Assembly (NCBI GenBank): GCA_051414845.1
Contig: CP183313.1
Span: forward strand, 682,001-746,000
DNA length: 64,000 nt
DNA from: Simonsiella sp051414845
GTDB lineage: Bacteria > Pseudomonadota > Gammaproteobacteria > Burkholderiales > Neisseriaceae
Reading direction: 5' to 3'
Under the pieces are notes generated by a model. That model worked only from the letters and a program-made list of their open reading frames with translations, searched no databases and was not told the origin of the DNA. The translations under genes and the position numbers were made by a program. Shown here piece by piece: positions 8,137 through 16,433 of this stretch (position 1 is the stretch's first letter; each line of letters begins with the position of its first letter).

Positions 8137-9459
8137 ATGAAAAAAGTTTTTATCCGCACATTCGGTTGCCAAATGAATGAATACGACAGCGAAAAAATGC
8201 TGTCCGTTTTAGCCGAAGGTGATGAATTACAACAAGTTTCTGAGCCTGAACAAGCCGACATCATTTTGTTCAACACCTGTTCCGTGCGCGAAAAGGCGCA
8301 AGAGAAAGTGTTTTCCGATTTGGGTCGCGTGAAACATTTGAAAAAACAAAATCCCAATTTAATCATTGGTGTAGGCGGTTGCGTGGCATCGCAAGAGGGC
8401 GAGGCGATTGTGGAACGCGCCCCTTATGTGGACGTGGTGTTTGGTCCGCAAACCTTGCACCGTCTCCCCAAAATGATTATGGACAAAGAAACTACAGGCT
8501 TGTCGCAAGTGGATATTTCTTTTCCCGAAATTGAAAAATTTGACCACTTGCCGCCAGCGCGTGTGGAAGGCGGCAGCGCGTTCATTTCCATTATGGAAGG
8601 CTGTTCCAAATATTGCAGTTTTTGTGTGGTACCGTACACGCGTGGCGAAGAATTTTCGCGCCCATTAAACGATGTTTTGACGGAAATCGCAGGTTTGGCG
8701 CAACAAGGCGTGAAAGAAATCAACCTGTTGGGGCAAAATGTAAACGCCTATCGCGGCGCAATGGACGATGGCGAAATTTGCGATTTTGCGACTTTATTGC
8801 GGATTGTGCATGAAATCCCAGGTATTGAACGTATGCGTTTCACGACCAGCCATCCACGCGAATTTTCGGACGCGATTATTGAATGCTATCGTGATTTGCC
8901 GAAATTGGTTTCGCATTTGCATTTGCCGATTCAAAGCGGTTCTGACCGTGTGTTGAGTGCGATGAAACGTGGTTACACGGCGTTGGAATACAAATCCATT
9001 ATCCGCAAATTGCGTGCCATTCGCCCTGATTTGTGTTTGAGTTCGGATTTCATTGTCGGTTTTCCTGGGGAAACAGAACGCGAATTTGAACAAACCTTAA
9101 AATTGGTCAAAGACATCGCCTTTGATTTGAGTTTCGTGTTCATTTACAGCCCACGCCCTGGTACCCCAGCCGCGAATTTGCCAGACGACACGCCACACGC
9201 CGAAAAAGTGCGCCGTTTGGAAGCCTTGAACGAAGTGATTGAAGCGGAAACCGCCCGCATCAACCAAACCATGCTTGGCACCATTCAACGCTGTTTGGTG
9301 GAAGGCGTCTCCAAAAAAGATCCCGACCAATTACAAGCGCGTACCGCCAACAATCGCGTGGTCAATTTCTACGGCACGCCCGATTTGATTAACCAAATGG
9401 TGGAAATTGAAATTACCGATGCGCGTACGTTCTCATTGAGCGGCGAATTAGTTGGCTAA
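8137..9459 (+). CDS. miaB: tRNA-2-methylthio-N6-dimethylallyladenosine synthase MiaB
   Basis: A 440-residue radical-SAM methylthiotransferase that adds the 2-methylthio group to i6A37 of tRNAs reading UNN codons. The N-terminal UPF0004 domain has its three cluster cysteines (FGCQMNEYDS, NTCSVREKA, GGCVASQEG). The radical-SAM motif CSKYCSFC lies near residue 157 and a C-terminal TRAM domain spans about 375-438. Length and motif order match the family. RBS context is weak but MKKVFIRTFGCQMNEYDS is the universal start. It has its own strong promoter and is followed by a DUS. Confidence 0.96.
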   Translation: MKKVFIRTFGCQMNEYDSEKMLSVLAEGDELQQVSEPEQADIILFNTCSVREKAQEKVFSDLGRVKHLKKQNPNLIIGVGGCVASQEGEAIVERAPYVDVVFGPQTLHRLPKMIMDKETTGLSQVDISFPEIEKFDHLPPARVEGGSAFISIMEGCSKYCSFCVVPYTRGEEFSRPLNDVLTEIAGLAQQGVKEINLLGQNVNAYRGAMDDGEICDFATLLRIVHEIPGIERMRFTTSHPREFSDAIIECYRDLPKLVSHLHLPIQSGSDRVLSAMKRGYTALEYKSIIRKLRAIRPDLCLSSDFIVGFPGETEREFEQTLKLVKDIAFDLSFVFIYSPRPGTPAANLPDDTPHAEKVRRLEALNEVIEAETARINQTMLGTIQRCLVEGVSKKDPDQLQARTANNRVVNFYGTPDLINQMVEIEITDARTFSLSGELVG

Positions 9460-9858
9460 TTTTTCAGGCTGCCTGAACGTGTAGGTTAAGGTGCTTGTCC
9501 GCAAGGCAAACCCCAGCCACTGCTGCGAAGCCATCGGCAAGCAGAACAATCAAATAAGTCATTCAAGCAGCCTGAAAATACAGTCGCTTAACATAAAAAT
9601 AGGACAAGGCAAGCGCGCCCGCCGTGTACAAGCAATACATAAGGGCATTGGCAACACCGTCATGTTTTTTCAGTTTTGCCACTGTATTCTGTGCTGAAAT
9701 GACTATAGATAATTCGCCATGCACACATGCTTAATGTTGTGTTGCTTACCGCTGTACCCATAACCTACAAGACAACAAATTTTCAGGCTGCCTTTGCTGC
9801 AAAGGCAGCCTGACACCCGTATAATTGCCCACATTTATCAGATAATAGAAAGAATCCC
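9460..9858. other. Intergenic region with a degenerate Correia-like element and a DUS hairpin
   Basis: About 400 bases without a convincing gene. The part from about 9598 to 9665 (GGACAAGGCAAGCGCGCC, then GTACAAGCAATACATAAGGG and CATTGGCAACACCGTCATG) resembles the body of the element at 10731-10835 without its terminal repeats. A 68-codon frame at 9491-9697 runs through it and is judged spurious. A strong hairpin and a possible -10 box (TATAAT at 9820-9825) precede parB. Confidence 0.55.
9784..9812 (+). terminator. Perfect 13-bp hairpin with DUS arms upstream of parB
   Basis: CAGGCTGCCTTTG and CAAAGGCAGCCTG are exact reverse complements around a 3-base loop. There is no T run, so it may block read-through only weakly. 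Confidence 0.5.
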
Positions 9859-10728
9859 ATGTCAGCCAAACCTAAAGGCGGTCTCGGACGCGGACTTGAC
9901 TCACTTATCGGCGTTTCAGGCAGCCTAAACGATGCCAATGGCGACCAATTGCAAACCATCGCCATCACCAGCGTACGCCCAGGGCGATTCCAGCCACGCG
10001 TGCAAATGGACGACAGCGCACTTGCCGAGTTAGCCGAATCCATCAAAGCACAAGGCGTGATTCAGCCGATTATTGTGCGCGAATACGGTTTAGACGGCTT
10101 TGAACTGATTGCGGGCGAACGCCGTTGGCGCGCGGCGCAATTAGCAGGCTTGAACGACATTCCTGCCGTTGTAAAACAAATCAATGACAAAACCGCCATG
10201 GCAATGGGTTTGATTGAAAACATTCAGCGCGAAGACTTAAACCCGATTGAAGAAGCACAAGGCTTGCGCCGCCTGATTGACGAATTTGAACTCACGCACG
10301 AAACCGTCGCCGAAGCCGTTGGGCGCAGCCGCAGCGCGATTTCCAACAGTTTGCGCTTATTAAAGCTGCCTGAACCTGTGCAAGACATGCTGTTCAAACG
10401 CCATTTAGAAATGGGACACGCGCGCGCATTATTGAGTTTGCCCGTTGCCGAACAATTGGATTTGGCACAAAAAGCCGTTAAAAACGGCTGGTCAGTACGC
10501 GAAACCGAACGCCGTAGCCAAAACCTGTTGCACGGCAAAAAAGAAGCCCCCATCAAACGCCTAGACCCCGACATCAGTCGCTTAACGGAAACCTTAATCG
10601 CGCAACTGGGTGTATCCGCCGAAATCAAAACGCGCGACCGCAAAAAAGGCAAAATCGTGCTGCATTTTGACAGCGCAGATACATTTGCCGATTTGATGGA
10701 TAAATTGGGTGTGGAGATTGAAGATTAA
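9859..10728 (+). CDS. parB: Chromosome partitioning protein ParB
   Basis: A 289-residue ParB/Spo0J-type CTP-dependent DNA clamp that binds parS and, with ParA, segregates replication origins. The opening KGGLGRGLDSLIG is the ParA-contacting N terminus. Next come the ParB/sulfiredoxin domain (GRFQPRVQ, GERRWRAAQLAG, ENIQREDLNPIEEA), the helix-turn-helix around residues 145-175 (VAEAVGRSRSAISNSLRLLKLP) and a C-terminal dimerisation domain. ParA normally lies directly upstream, but here miaB does, so parA is elsewhere. A DUS encodes part of residues 16-21. I saw no clear parS site. Confidence 0.93.
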   Translation: MSAKPKGGLGRGLDSLIGVSGSLNDANGDQLQTIAITSVRPGRFQPRVQMDDSALAELAESIKAQGVIQPIIVREYGLDGFELIAGERRWRAAQLAGLNDIPAVVKQINDKTAMAMGLIENIQREDLNPIEEAQGLRRLIDEFELTHETVAEAVGRSRSAISNSLRLLKLPEPVQDMLFKRHLEMGHARALLSLPVAEQLDLAQKAVKNGWSVRETERRSQNLLHGKKEAPIKRLDPDISRLTETLIAQLGVSAEIKTRDRKKGKIVLHFDSADTFADLMDKLGVEIED

Positions 10729-10730
10729 GC

Positions 10731-10835
10731 ATAGTGAATTCAATTTAAACCAGTACAGCGTTGCCAGCTCCCTTATGTACTATTTCTACACGGCGGTCGC
10801 TGTCGCCTTGTCCTGATTTAAATTGAATCCACTAT
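10731..10835. repeat. Correia-like repeat enclosed element (CREE), 105 bp
   Basis: Imperfect terminal inverted repeats of about 26 bp, beginning ATAGTGAATTCAATTTAAA on the left and ATAGTGGATTCAATTTAAA on the right in inverse. The body contains GTACAGCGTTGCCAGC and GGACAAGGCGACAGCG. Neisserial Correia elements have the same layout (TATAGTGGATT ends, GGACAAGGCGA and CGTTGCC bodies). It lies directly after parB. Confidence 0.8.
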
Positions 10836-10866
10836 ATTTTCAGGCAGCCTGAAAAAGAATAACAGC

Positions 10867-11154
10867 ATGATTGGACTACTGGTTTACCTATTTATCGCCA
10901 AAATGCAAGATAGCTATGCCGATCGTTCCGCCACATGGCAATGGGCTGTGGGCGTGGCGATTGCCAACAGCATTTTTGCTTTATTTTCCACGCCATTAAT
11001 CTACACATTGATAGGCGCAGTCATTATCTTTTTATACGCTTGGGGGCACTTCACACTCTTGCGTCGTTTCAGCGATAACTTATTGCTTTGGTTAGTAATT
11101 ATGTTCATCGGCGCGTTGTTGCCTGCCATTTTGCCTTTTTTGTTTACCCAGTAA
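10867..11154 (+). CDS. Small integral membrane protein of unknown function
   Basis: A 95-residue protein with three hydrophobic segments (about 1-10, 25-56 and 71-93) separated by short polar loops (KMQDSYADRSATWQ and LLRRFSDN). I recognise no family. The ATG follows a DUS and AAGAATAACAGC, without a strong ribosome site. It sits between parB and an LprI-like gene, all in the same direction. Codon use matches the neighbours, so I consider it real. Confidence 0.65.
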   Translation: MIGLLVYLFIAKMQDSYADRSATWQWAVGVAIANSIFALFSTPLIYTLIGAVIIFLYAWGHFTLLRRFSDNLLLWLVIMFIGALLPAILPFLFTQ

Positions 11155-11229
11155 TTTTTCAGGCAGCCTGAAAGCGGAATAAGGCTGCTGGCTGCAATCA
11201 TTCCGTATTTTTATATAAGTGAGAACATC

Positions 11230-11616
11230 ATGAAAGCAATCAAATTATTGTGTGCTGGTGCAGTATTCGCAGCATTTTCTGCGCCTACTTTGGCGGCAAA
11301 CGAGTGCGACCGTTATACAACAGATTACGACCATACTTATTGCATGGCGAAATTATCTGCTGCTTCGGATACGGAATTAAACAATGTATACAAAGACTTG
11401 CGAAAAGTCATTGATGCCAAAACCAAAAAGCAATTAGTCAGCGTACAAAAAGATTGGATTGCACATCGTGATAACGTTTGCTCTGAATCTGGCACAATTA
11501 ACGTGGACTGTAATTACCGCGTTACCAAAGAACGCACCGAATACCTGCGCGACCGTGTGCGCGAATGTCGCACAGGCACTTGTCGCCCAGACGCGATTTT
11601 AGAGCAATCTTGGTAG
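11230..11616 (+). CDS. LprI-like (DUF1311) secreted protein
   Basis: A 128-residue protein with an N-terminal signal peptide (cleavage probably after APTLA, residue 22) and a small cysteine-rich domain. The pattern ECDRYTTDYDHTYCMAKLSAASDTELNNVYKDLR, then VQKDWIAHRDNVC and NVDCNYRVTKERTEYLRDR, is that of the LprI/YecT family, some members of which inhibit lysozyme. Six or more cysteines imply disulphides in the periplasm. It ends only three bases before the peptidoglycan amidase gene, so the two are co-transcribed, which fits a role at the cell wall. Whether it inhibits lysozyme is inference. Confidence 0.8.
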   Translation: MKAIKLLCAGAVFAAFSAPTLAANECDRYTTDYDHTYCMAKLSAASDTELNNVYKDLRKVIDAKTKKQLVSVQKDWIAHRDNVCSESGTINVDCNYRVTKERTEYLRDRVRECRTGTCRPDAILEQSW

Positions 11617-11619
11617 GTT

Positions 11620-12336
11620 ATGATTTTTAAAAATATTTTTGCCACGCTATTGCTGCTACCATTAGGCGTGTATGCCCAATCCGTACTGGTTTTGGATTCT
11701 GGGCATACACCCAAAAACGGCGGCGCAATAGGCGTTTCGGGGCAATACGAAGTCGTGTACAACGACCGTTTTGTGGCGGAACTGAAACCTGCGTTAGAAC
11801 AGGCTGGCTGGAAAGTGATTTTGACGCGCCAGCCACACGAAGAACGCAGTTTAGCCGAACGCGTAAATATGGCTAACCAACTGAATGCAGAAGTATTTTT
11901 GTCGATTCATCACGATGCTGCACAATTACAAGATTTGCAAAAATCCGAAGTGAATGGGCAAACCGTTTACCAAACCACGCAGCCGATTCAAGGTTATTCT
12001 GTGTTTGTGTCGGGAAAAAATCCGCAATTTTCTACATCAAAACAAATGGCTATTGCGCTAGGCAAACAGTTGCGCCAAACAGGTCGCCCATTTAACGCGT
12101 ACCACAATCGTTCGATAAGCGGCGAAAATCGCCCGTTTTTAGACCAAACCAACGGCGTGTATCAATACGACGGTTTGGCGGTTTTGCGTTTGACCCAAAT
12201 GCCTGCCGCACTGGTGGAAGTGGGCGTGATTGTGGATAAAGCCGATGAACGCGTGGTTTCGCAAGCCGCAACACGCAAAAAAATGATTCAGGCGATTGTG
12301 GCGGCGATGCAAGATTTCCAGCGCAAAAATCCATGA
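11620..12336 (+). CDS. N-acetylmuramoyl-L-alanine amidase (Amidase_3)
   Basis: A 238-residue zinc amidase that cleaves the amide bond between MurNAc and the stem peptide. The first 20 residues are a signal peptide (MIFKNIFATLLLLPLGVYAQ). The catalytic domain shows VLDSGHTPKNGG with the first zinc histidine, LSIHHDA with the second, and LVEVGVIVDKADE with the catalytic glutamate. There is no AMIN or peptidoglycan-binding domain, so it is a minimal enzyme compared with AmiC. It lies in an operon with the LprI-like gene. Confidence 0.88.
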   Translation: MIFKNIFATLLLLPLGVYAQSVLVLDSGHTPKNGGAIGVSGQYEVVYNDRFVAELKPALEQAGWKVILTRQPHEERSLAERVNMANQLNAEVFLSIHHDAAQLQDLQKSEVNGQTVYQTTQPIQGYSVFVSGKNPQFSTSKQMAIALGKQLRQTGRPFNAYHNRSISGENRPFLDQTNGVYQYDGLAVLRLTQMPAALVEVGVIVDKADERVVSQAATRKKMIQAIVAAMQDFQRKNP

Positions 12337-12371
12337 TGATTGTTTTCAGGCAGCCTTTAAGTACGACAATT

Positions 12372-12401
12372 GTTATGTCGGGCATTCATGCCCGACATAA
12401 C
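12372..12401. repeat. REP-like perfect palindrome
   Basis: GTTATGTCGGGCAT and ATGCCCGACATAAC are exact inverted copies around TC (14-bp stem). It belongs to the GTCGGGCAT family also found near 35355, 52711 and 54494. Confidence 0.75.
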
Positions 12402-12481
12402 GCGCGGTAATCATGTCGTGCAAGTAAGGCAGTCTGAAAAGAAGTTTACCTACAAAATTATTTTTCAGGCAGCCTGAAACC

Positions 12482-13036
12482 ATGTTAATTGCACTCAACA
12501 AACCCTACGGCATTATCTGCCAATTTAGTCCACACGAAAAACACCGCACACTCAAAGATTTTGTGAATGTGCCCAATGTTTATCCTGCAGGACGACTCGA
12601 TACCGACAGCGAAGGCTTGCTGCTTTTAACCGATGATGGCAAGCAACAAGCCCGAATTGCCGATCCACGCAATAAAATTGTTAAAACCTATTGGGCGCAG
12701 CTGGAAGGCATGCCCGATGAAGACAAATTGGCGTTGTTACAACAGCCGCTAGATTTAGGCGATTTTGTCGCGCAACCTGCAACTGTGCGCCTATTAAATC
12801 AAGATGAAATCGCGCAAATCTGGCAACGCGACCCACCGATTCGTGAACGCAAAACCGTGCCTGATTTCTGGTTGCAAATTCAAATTCGTGAAGGTAAAAA
12901 TCGCCAAGTGCGCCGTATGACGGTAAAAGCCGGTTTTCCTTGTTTGCGTTTGATTCGCGTAGGCATTGGGCGCGTGAATGTGTTTGATTTAGGCTTGGCA
13001 TTGGGGCAATGGCAAGAATGCAAAACATTGCCTTAA
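12482..13036 (+). CDS. rluE: RluE/RsuA-family 23S rRNA pseudouridine synthase
   Basis: A 184-residue pseudouridine synthase without the N-terminal S4 domain, as is usual for RluE, which modifies U2457 of 23S rRNA in E. coli. It starts with LIALNKPYGIICQF, carries the catalytic aspartate in PAGRLDTDSEGLLLLTDDG (about residues 37-55) and ends with the family motif IREGKNRQVRRMTVKAGFPCLRLIRVGIG. The ATG follows a DUS by two bases and has little ribosome site. The RluE subtype is inferred from length and the conserved opening. Confidence 0.88.
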   Translation: MLIALNKPYGIICQFSPHEKHRTLKDFVNVPNVYPAGRLDTDSEGLLLLTDDGKQQARIADPRNKIVKTYWAQLEGMPDEDKLALLQQPLDLGDFVAQPATVRLLNQDEIAQIWQRDPPIRERKTVPDFWLQIQIREGKNRQVRRMTVKAGFPCLRLIRVGIGRVNVFDLGLALGQWQECKTLP

Positions 13037-13086
13037 ATCTTTCAGGCAGCCTGAAAATAACAAAATTTAATTAATAAGGAGTCATC

Positions 13087-13713
13087 ATGACCAAACGTTA
13101 CACCATCCCAGCAGAACGTCAGCCTCGCCATTCATCAGGAACCAATGGCTTGGCTATTACCAGCTTAGTATTTGGTATTTTGGCTTGGATTTTACTACCC
13201 TTGATAGGGGCAATTATTGCAATTGTTACGGGGCATGCTGCTCGTTCTCAAATTAGAAAAAGTGGGCAAGATGGATATGGATTGGCTTTAGCGGGCTTGA
13301 TTTTGGGCTATATAAACATGGTTCTGGTGGCTCTTGGTATTATGGCGGCACTTGCCTTGCCTGCTTATCAAGATTATGTATATCGTGCCAAAATGAATGA
13401 AGCATTTTATGCGATTCAGGAGCCTATGAATGAAGTGCAACAATTGTATGCCGAAGCTAATGAAGACACGACAGTGACCCCTAAAGATTTTGAATTGACC
13501 AGTCATGCAGCACGCTATTGGCAAACGGTTCAATTAGAAAGCGATGGAACGCTTATTCTGGTATTGGCTAATCAAGAGCCTGTACCTTCTAGAATGCAAG
13601 GTAACACAATTTATCTCACTCCAAATATGGAAAGTCATTCAGTAAGATGGCATTGCGAGATAGCAGAAATAGAAACTGCATATCGTTGGTTGCCGAAAAA
13701 CATATGTAACTAA
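13087..13713 (+). CDS. DUF4190 membrane protein with a pilin-like C terminus
   Basis: A 208-residue protein. Residues 20-80 resemble the two-helix DUF4190 domain (NGLAITSLVFGILAWILLPLIGAIIAIVTGH, then a QIRKSGQDGYGLALAGLILGY stretch). The second helix runs into IMAALALPAYQDYVYRAKMNEA, which reads like the middle of a type IV pilin helix (AALPAYQDYTARAQ), but there is no prepilin leader or FTLIEL box. The rest resembles a pilin head, ending VRWHCEIAEIETAYRWLPKNIC with two cysteines placed like a pilin disulphide loop. A good ribosome site (AAGGAG) precedes the ATG. Function is unknown; membrane location is probable. Confidence 0.75.
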   Translation: MTKRYTIPAERQPRHSSGTNGLAITSLVFGILAWILLPLIGAIIAIVTGHAARSQIRKSGQDGYGLALAGLILGYINMVLVALGIMAALALPAYQDYVYRAKMNEAFYAIQEPMNEVQQLYAEANEDTTVTPKDFELTSHAARYWQTVQLESDGTLILVLANQEPVPSRMQGNTIYLTPNMESHSVRWHCEIAEIETAYRWLPKNICN

Positions 13714-13785
13714 TACATTCAATGGCTTTTCAGGCAGCCTGAAAAATAACTCACTCTTGATAACTTATCACTAAAATATAACTCT

Positions 13786-15489
13786 ATGAAACTACAACAA
13801 ATCTTATCTCAACAAATTGAAACCGCATTTGCTGCCGTTGAACTTTTAGGTAGTCCGATTGTGTTGCAGCCAGCAAAAGACGTTAAACATGGCGATTTCC
13901 AAATCAACGGCGTGATGGGTGCCGCGAAAAAAGTGGGGCAAAATCCGCGCGAATTGGCGCAAAAAGTGGCGGACGAATTGCACGGCAAAGGCGCGTTTGC
14001 CAGCGCACAAGTGGCTGGTCCGGGCTTTATCAATTTGCGTTTGTCGCCGCAATTTCTCGCGGCGCAACTTTCAGGCAGCCTGAAAGTAGAAAAAACCGAT
14101 ACGCCACAAACGGTTGTGATTGACTACTCGTCGCCGAATTTGGCGAAAGAAATGCACGTTGGGCATTTGCGCTCGTCCATTATTGGCGACAGTTTGGCGC
14201 GTGTGCTGGACTTTTTGGGGCATAAGGTCGTGCGCCAAAACCATGTGGGCGATTGGGGGACGCAATTTGGTATGCTGGTTGCGTATATGGTTGAACAACA
14301 ACAGGAAAATTCGCAATTTGAATTGGCGGATTTGGAGCAATTTTATCGCAACGCCAAAGTCCGTTTTGATGAAGACGAAAACTTTGCCAACACCGCGCGT
14401 GAATATGTGGTGAAATTGCAGGGTGGTGATAATCAAGTGATTGAATTATGGAAACAATTTGTGGATATTTCTTTGCAGCACGCAGAAGAAGTGTACGCCA
14501 AATTGGGATTACTGCTGAAGCGTGAAGATGTGGCGGGCGAATCCATGTATAACGATGATTTGCATCATGTGATTAATGAATTAACCGAAAAAGGTTTGGC
14601 AGTTGATGATGATGGTGCAAAAGTCGTGTTCTTGGACGAATTTAAAAATAAGGAAGGCGAACCTGCTGCATTTATTGTGCAAAAACAAGGCGGTGGCTTT
14701 TTGTACGCGACAACGGATTTTGCGTGTATGCGTTATCGCGTGGGCAAGTTGGGCGGTACGCGTTTGCTGTATGTGGTGGACACGCGCCAAGATTTGCATT
14801 TTAAACAATTGTTTACCACATCGCGCAAAGCAGGTTGGCTGCCTGAAAATGTGTCAGCAGAATTTATCGGCTTTGGCACGATGATGGGCAAAGATGGTAA
14901 ACCATTCAAGACGCGCTCAGGTGATACGGTGAAGTTGGTAGATTTACTGGATGAAGCGGTGGAACGTGCTACGGCTTTGGTACGCGATAAAAATCCTGAT
15001 TTGAGCCAAGAGGAAGCGGCAAAAATCGGCGAAGTGGTCGGCATTGGCGCGGTGAAATATGCGGATTTGAGCAAAAATCGTACCAGTGATTATGTGTTTG
15101 ATTGGGACAATATGTTGTCGTTTGAAGGCAATACTGCGCCGTATTTGCAATATGCCTACACGCGCGTGCAAAGCGTGTTCAAGAAAGCAGGCGATTGGAA
15201 CGCGCAGGCGGCTTTGCAATTAAATGATCCGTTGGAACAACAACTTGCGGTGGAATTGCTGAAATTTGACGATGTGGTGAACAGCGTGGCGGAGACCAGT
15301 TTCCCGCATTATTTGGCAACATATTTGTATGGCTTAGCGACCTTGTTTAGCCGTTTTTATGAGGCTTGCCCAATTTTGAAAGCGGAGGGTGAAACACGCG
15401 ATAGCCGTTTGCGTTTGGCGCAGATGACGGGCGAGACGTTGAAAACAGGTTTGGGTTTGCTTGGTATTGATGTGTTGGAAGTGATGTAA
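13786..15489 (+). CDS. argS: Arginyl-tRNA synthetase
   Basis: A 567-residue class I aminoacyl-tRNA synthetase, the normal bacterial length. The N-terminal Add-1 domain is present (residues 1-90). The HIGH motif appears as HVGHLRSSIIGD (about 126), and the region replacing KMSKS is GTMMGKDGKPFKTRSGD (about 364-380), as usual in bacterial ArgS. The C-terminal anticodon domain includes LQYAYTRVQSVF and FSRFYEACPIL. The gene stands alone between DUS pairs and carries one in-frame uptake sequence encoding LSGSLKVE. Confidence 0.97.
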   Translation: MKLQQILSQQIETAFAAVELLGSPIVLQPAKDVKHGDFQINGVMGAAKKVGQNPRELAQKVADELHGKGAFASAQVAGPGFINLRLSPQFLAAQLSGSLKVEKTDTPQTVVIDYSSPNLAKEMHVGHLRSSIIGDSLARVLDFLGHKVVRQNHVGDWGTQFGMLVAYMVEQQQENSQFELADLEQFYRNAKVRFDEDENFANTAREYVVKLQGGDNQVIELWKQFVDISLQHAEEVYAKLGLLLKREDVAGESMYNDDLHHVINELTEKGLAVDDDGAKVVFLDEFKNKEGEPAAFIVQKQGGGFLYATTDFACMRYRVGKLGGTRLLYVVDTRQDLHFKQLFTTSRKAGWLPENVSAEFIGFGTMMGKDGKPFKTRSGDTVKLVDLLDEAVERATALVRDKNPDLSQEEAAKIGEVVGIGAVKYADLSKNRTSDYVFDWDNMLSFEGNTAPYLQYAYTRVQSVFKKAGDWNAQAALQLNDPLEQQLAVELLKFDDVVNSVAETSFPHYLATYLYGLATLFSRFYEACPILKAEGETRDSRLRLAQMTGETLKTGLGLLGIDVLEVM

Positions 15490-15574
15490 TGTTTTAGGCA
15501 GCCTGAAAAGTGGTTTTATGATATAAACCGCGTTCAGGCTGCCTGAATTTTTACTTTGTATAATGGGTTTTACA

Positions 15575-16402
15575 ATGATGAAAAAATTGTTTTTTGCCAG
15601 TATTTTATATGCCAGTTCAATCGCTTATGCCCAAACGCCAGCGCAAATTGTGCAGCCATTTTATCCCACTTATTCAAAAACTTTGCAATGTCGCGTGGCA
15701 ATGGATAAAGAACATGGAACGCAGCATTGTATGCGTTTGCTAAAAGCGGAAAAGCGCGATACGCCGCAGGGCAAATTGATGTATTTGCTTTACGGTGGCA
15801 ATTTTATTGACTTAGAAACAGGCAAAGAGGGTTCTTATCATGCTGCTGCGGGGTTAGCAGGCATGTTTGTGTTGCGCGAAAAAGGACGCGATGATTGGGA
15901 ATTGCTGGCGGCTGAATCTGATTATACGGTTGGTGCATTTGGTGCTGCACCTGAAAAATCGCAATGGACTTTTCACGAATTTGGCAAAGATAAATGGGGA
16001 TTTTTAACGCAACATAGCGATGCTCATCAAGGCTATGCAGGCAGCCATTATGTGATTTTGGCACACGATGGCGGTAAAAAAATCAGCTCATCTTGGCTTG
16101 GTGCAAGTTTTTCCAACACGGGTGCGTATGGCGATAAATGCGAATTTTATATGGGTGAAGACAATGTTTTGTCCACCAGCGAGCGCAAAGCGTGTTTAGC
16201 AAAATTAGCCGATGTAAGCAGCAGCATTAAAATTTTGCGCGATAAACCTGCAATAAATGGTTTCTATCCGCTGCAAATCACGCTAAAAGGTTTTATGTCA
16301 GGCAAAAAATTCAACAATCAAGCCCATATTTTGAATTTTAATGTCAAAAAGATGGCTTATATTAAGCCAAAAAATTATCCGTTAGCGAACATTGATTATT
16401 GA
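15575..16402 (+). CDS. Secreted protein of unknown function
   Basis: A 275-residue protein with a signal peptide (MMKKLFFASILYASSIAYAQ) and no other membrane segment, so it is periplasmic or exported. Three or four cysteines (QCRVAMD, QHCMRLL, KCEFYMG, KACLAKL) may form disulphides. I recognise no family, though similar secreted proteins of about this size occur in Neisseriaceae. The start is uncertain among ATG codons at 15563, 15575 and 15578; the two giving MMKK or MKK make the best signal peptide. It lies between argS and waaC in the same direction. Confidence 0.7.
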   Translation: MMKKLFFASILYASSIAYAQTPAQIVQPFYPTYSKTLQCRVAMDKEHGTQHCMRLLKAEKRDTPQGKLMYLLYGGNFIDLETGKEGSYHAAAGLAGMFVLREKGRDDWELLAAESDYTVGAFGAAPEKSQWTFHEFGKDKWGFLTQHSDAHQGYAGSHYVILAHDGGKKISSSWLGASFSNTGAYGDKCEFYMGEDNVLSTSERKACLAKLADVSSSIKILRDKPAINGFYPLQITLKGFMSGKKFNNQAHILNFNVKKMAYIKPKNYPLANIDY

Positions 16403-16433
16403 GCAACTTTTTCAGGCTGCCTGAAAGACGATT

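Noticed and set aside
9491..9697. 68-codon frame between miaB and parB
   Set aside because: It runs through an uptake sequence and a degenerate Correia-like element and resembles no protein.
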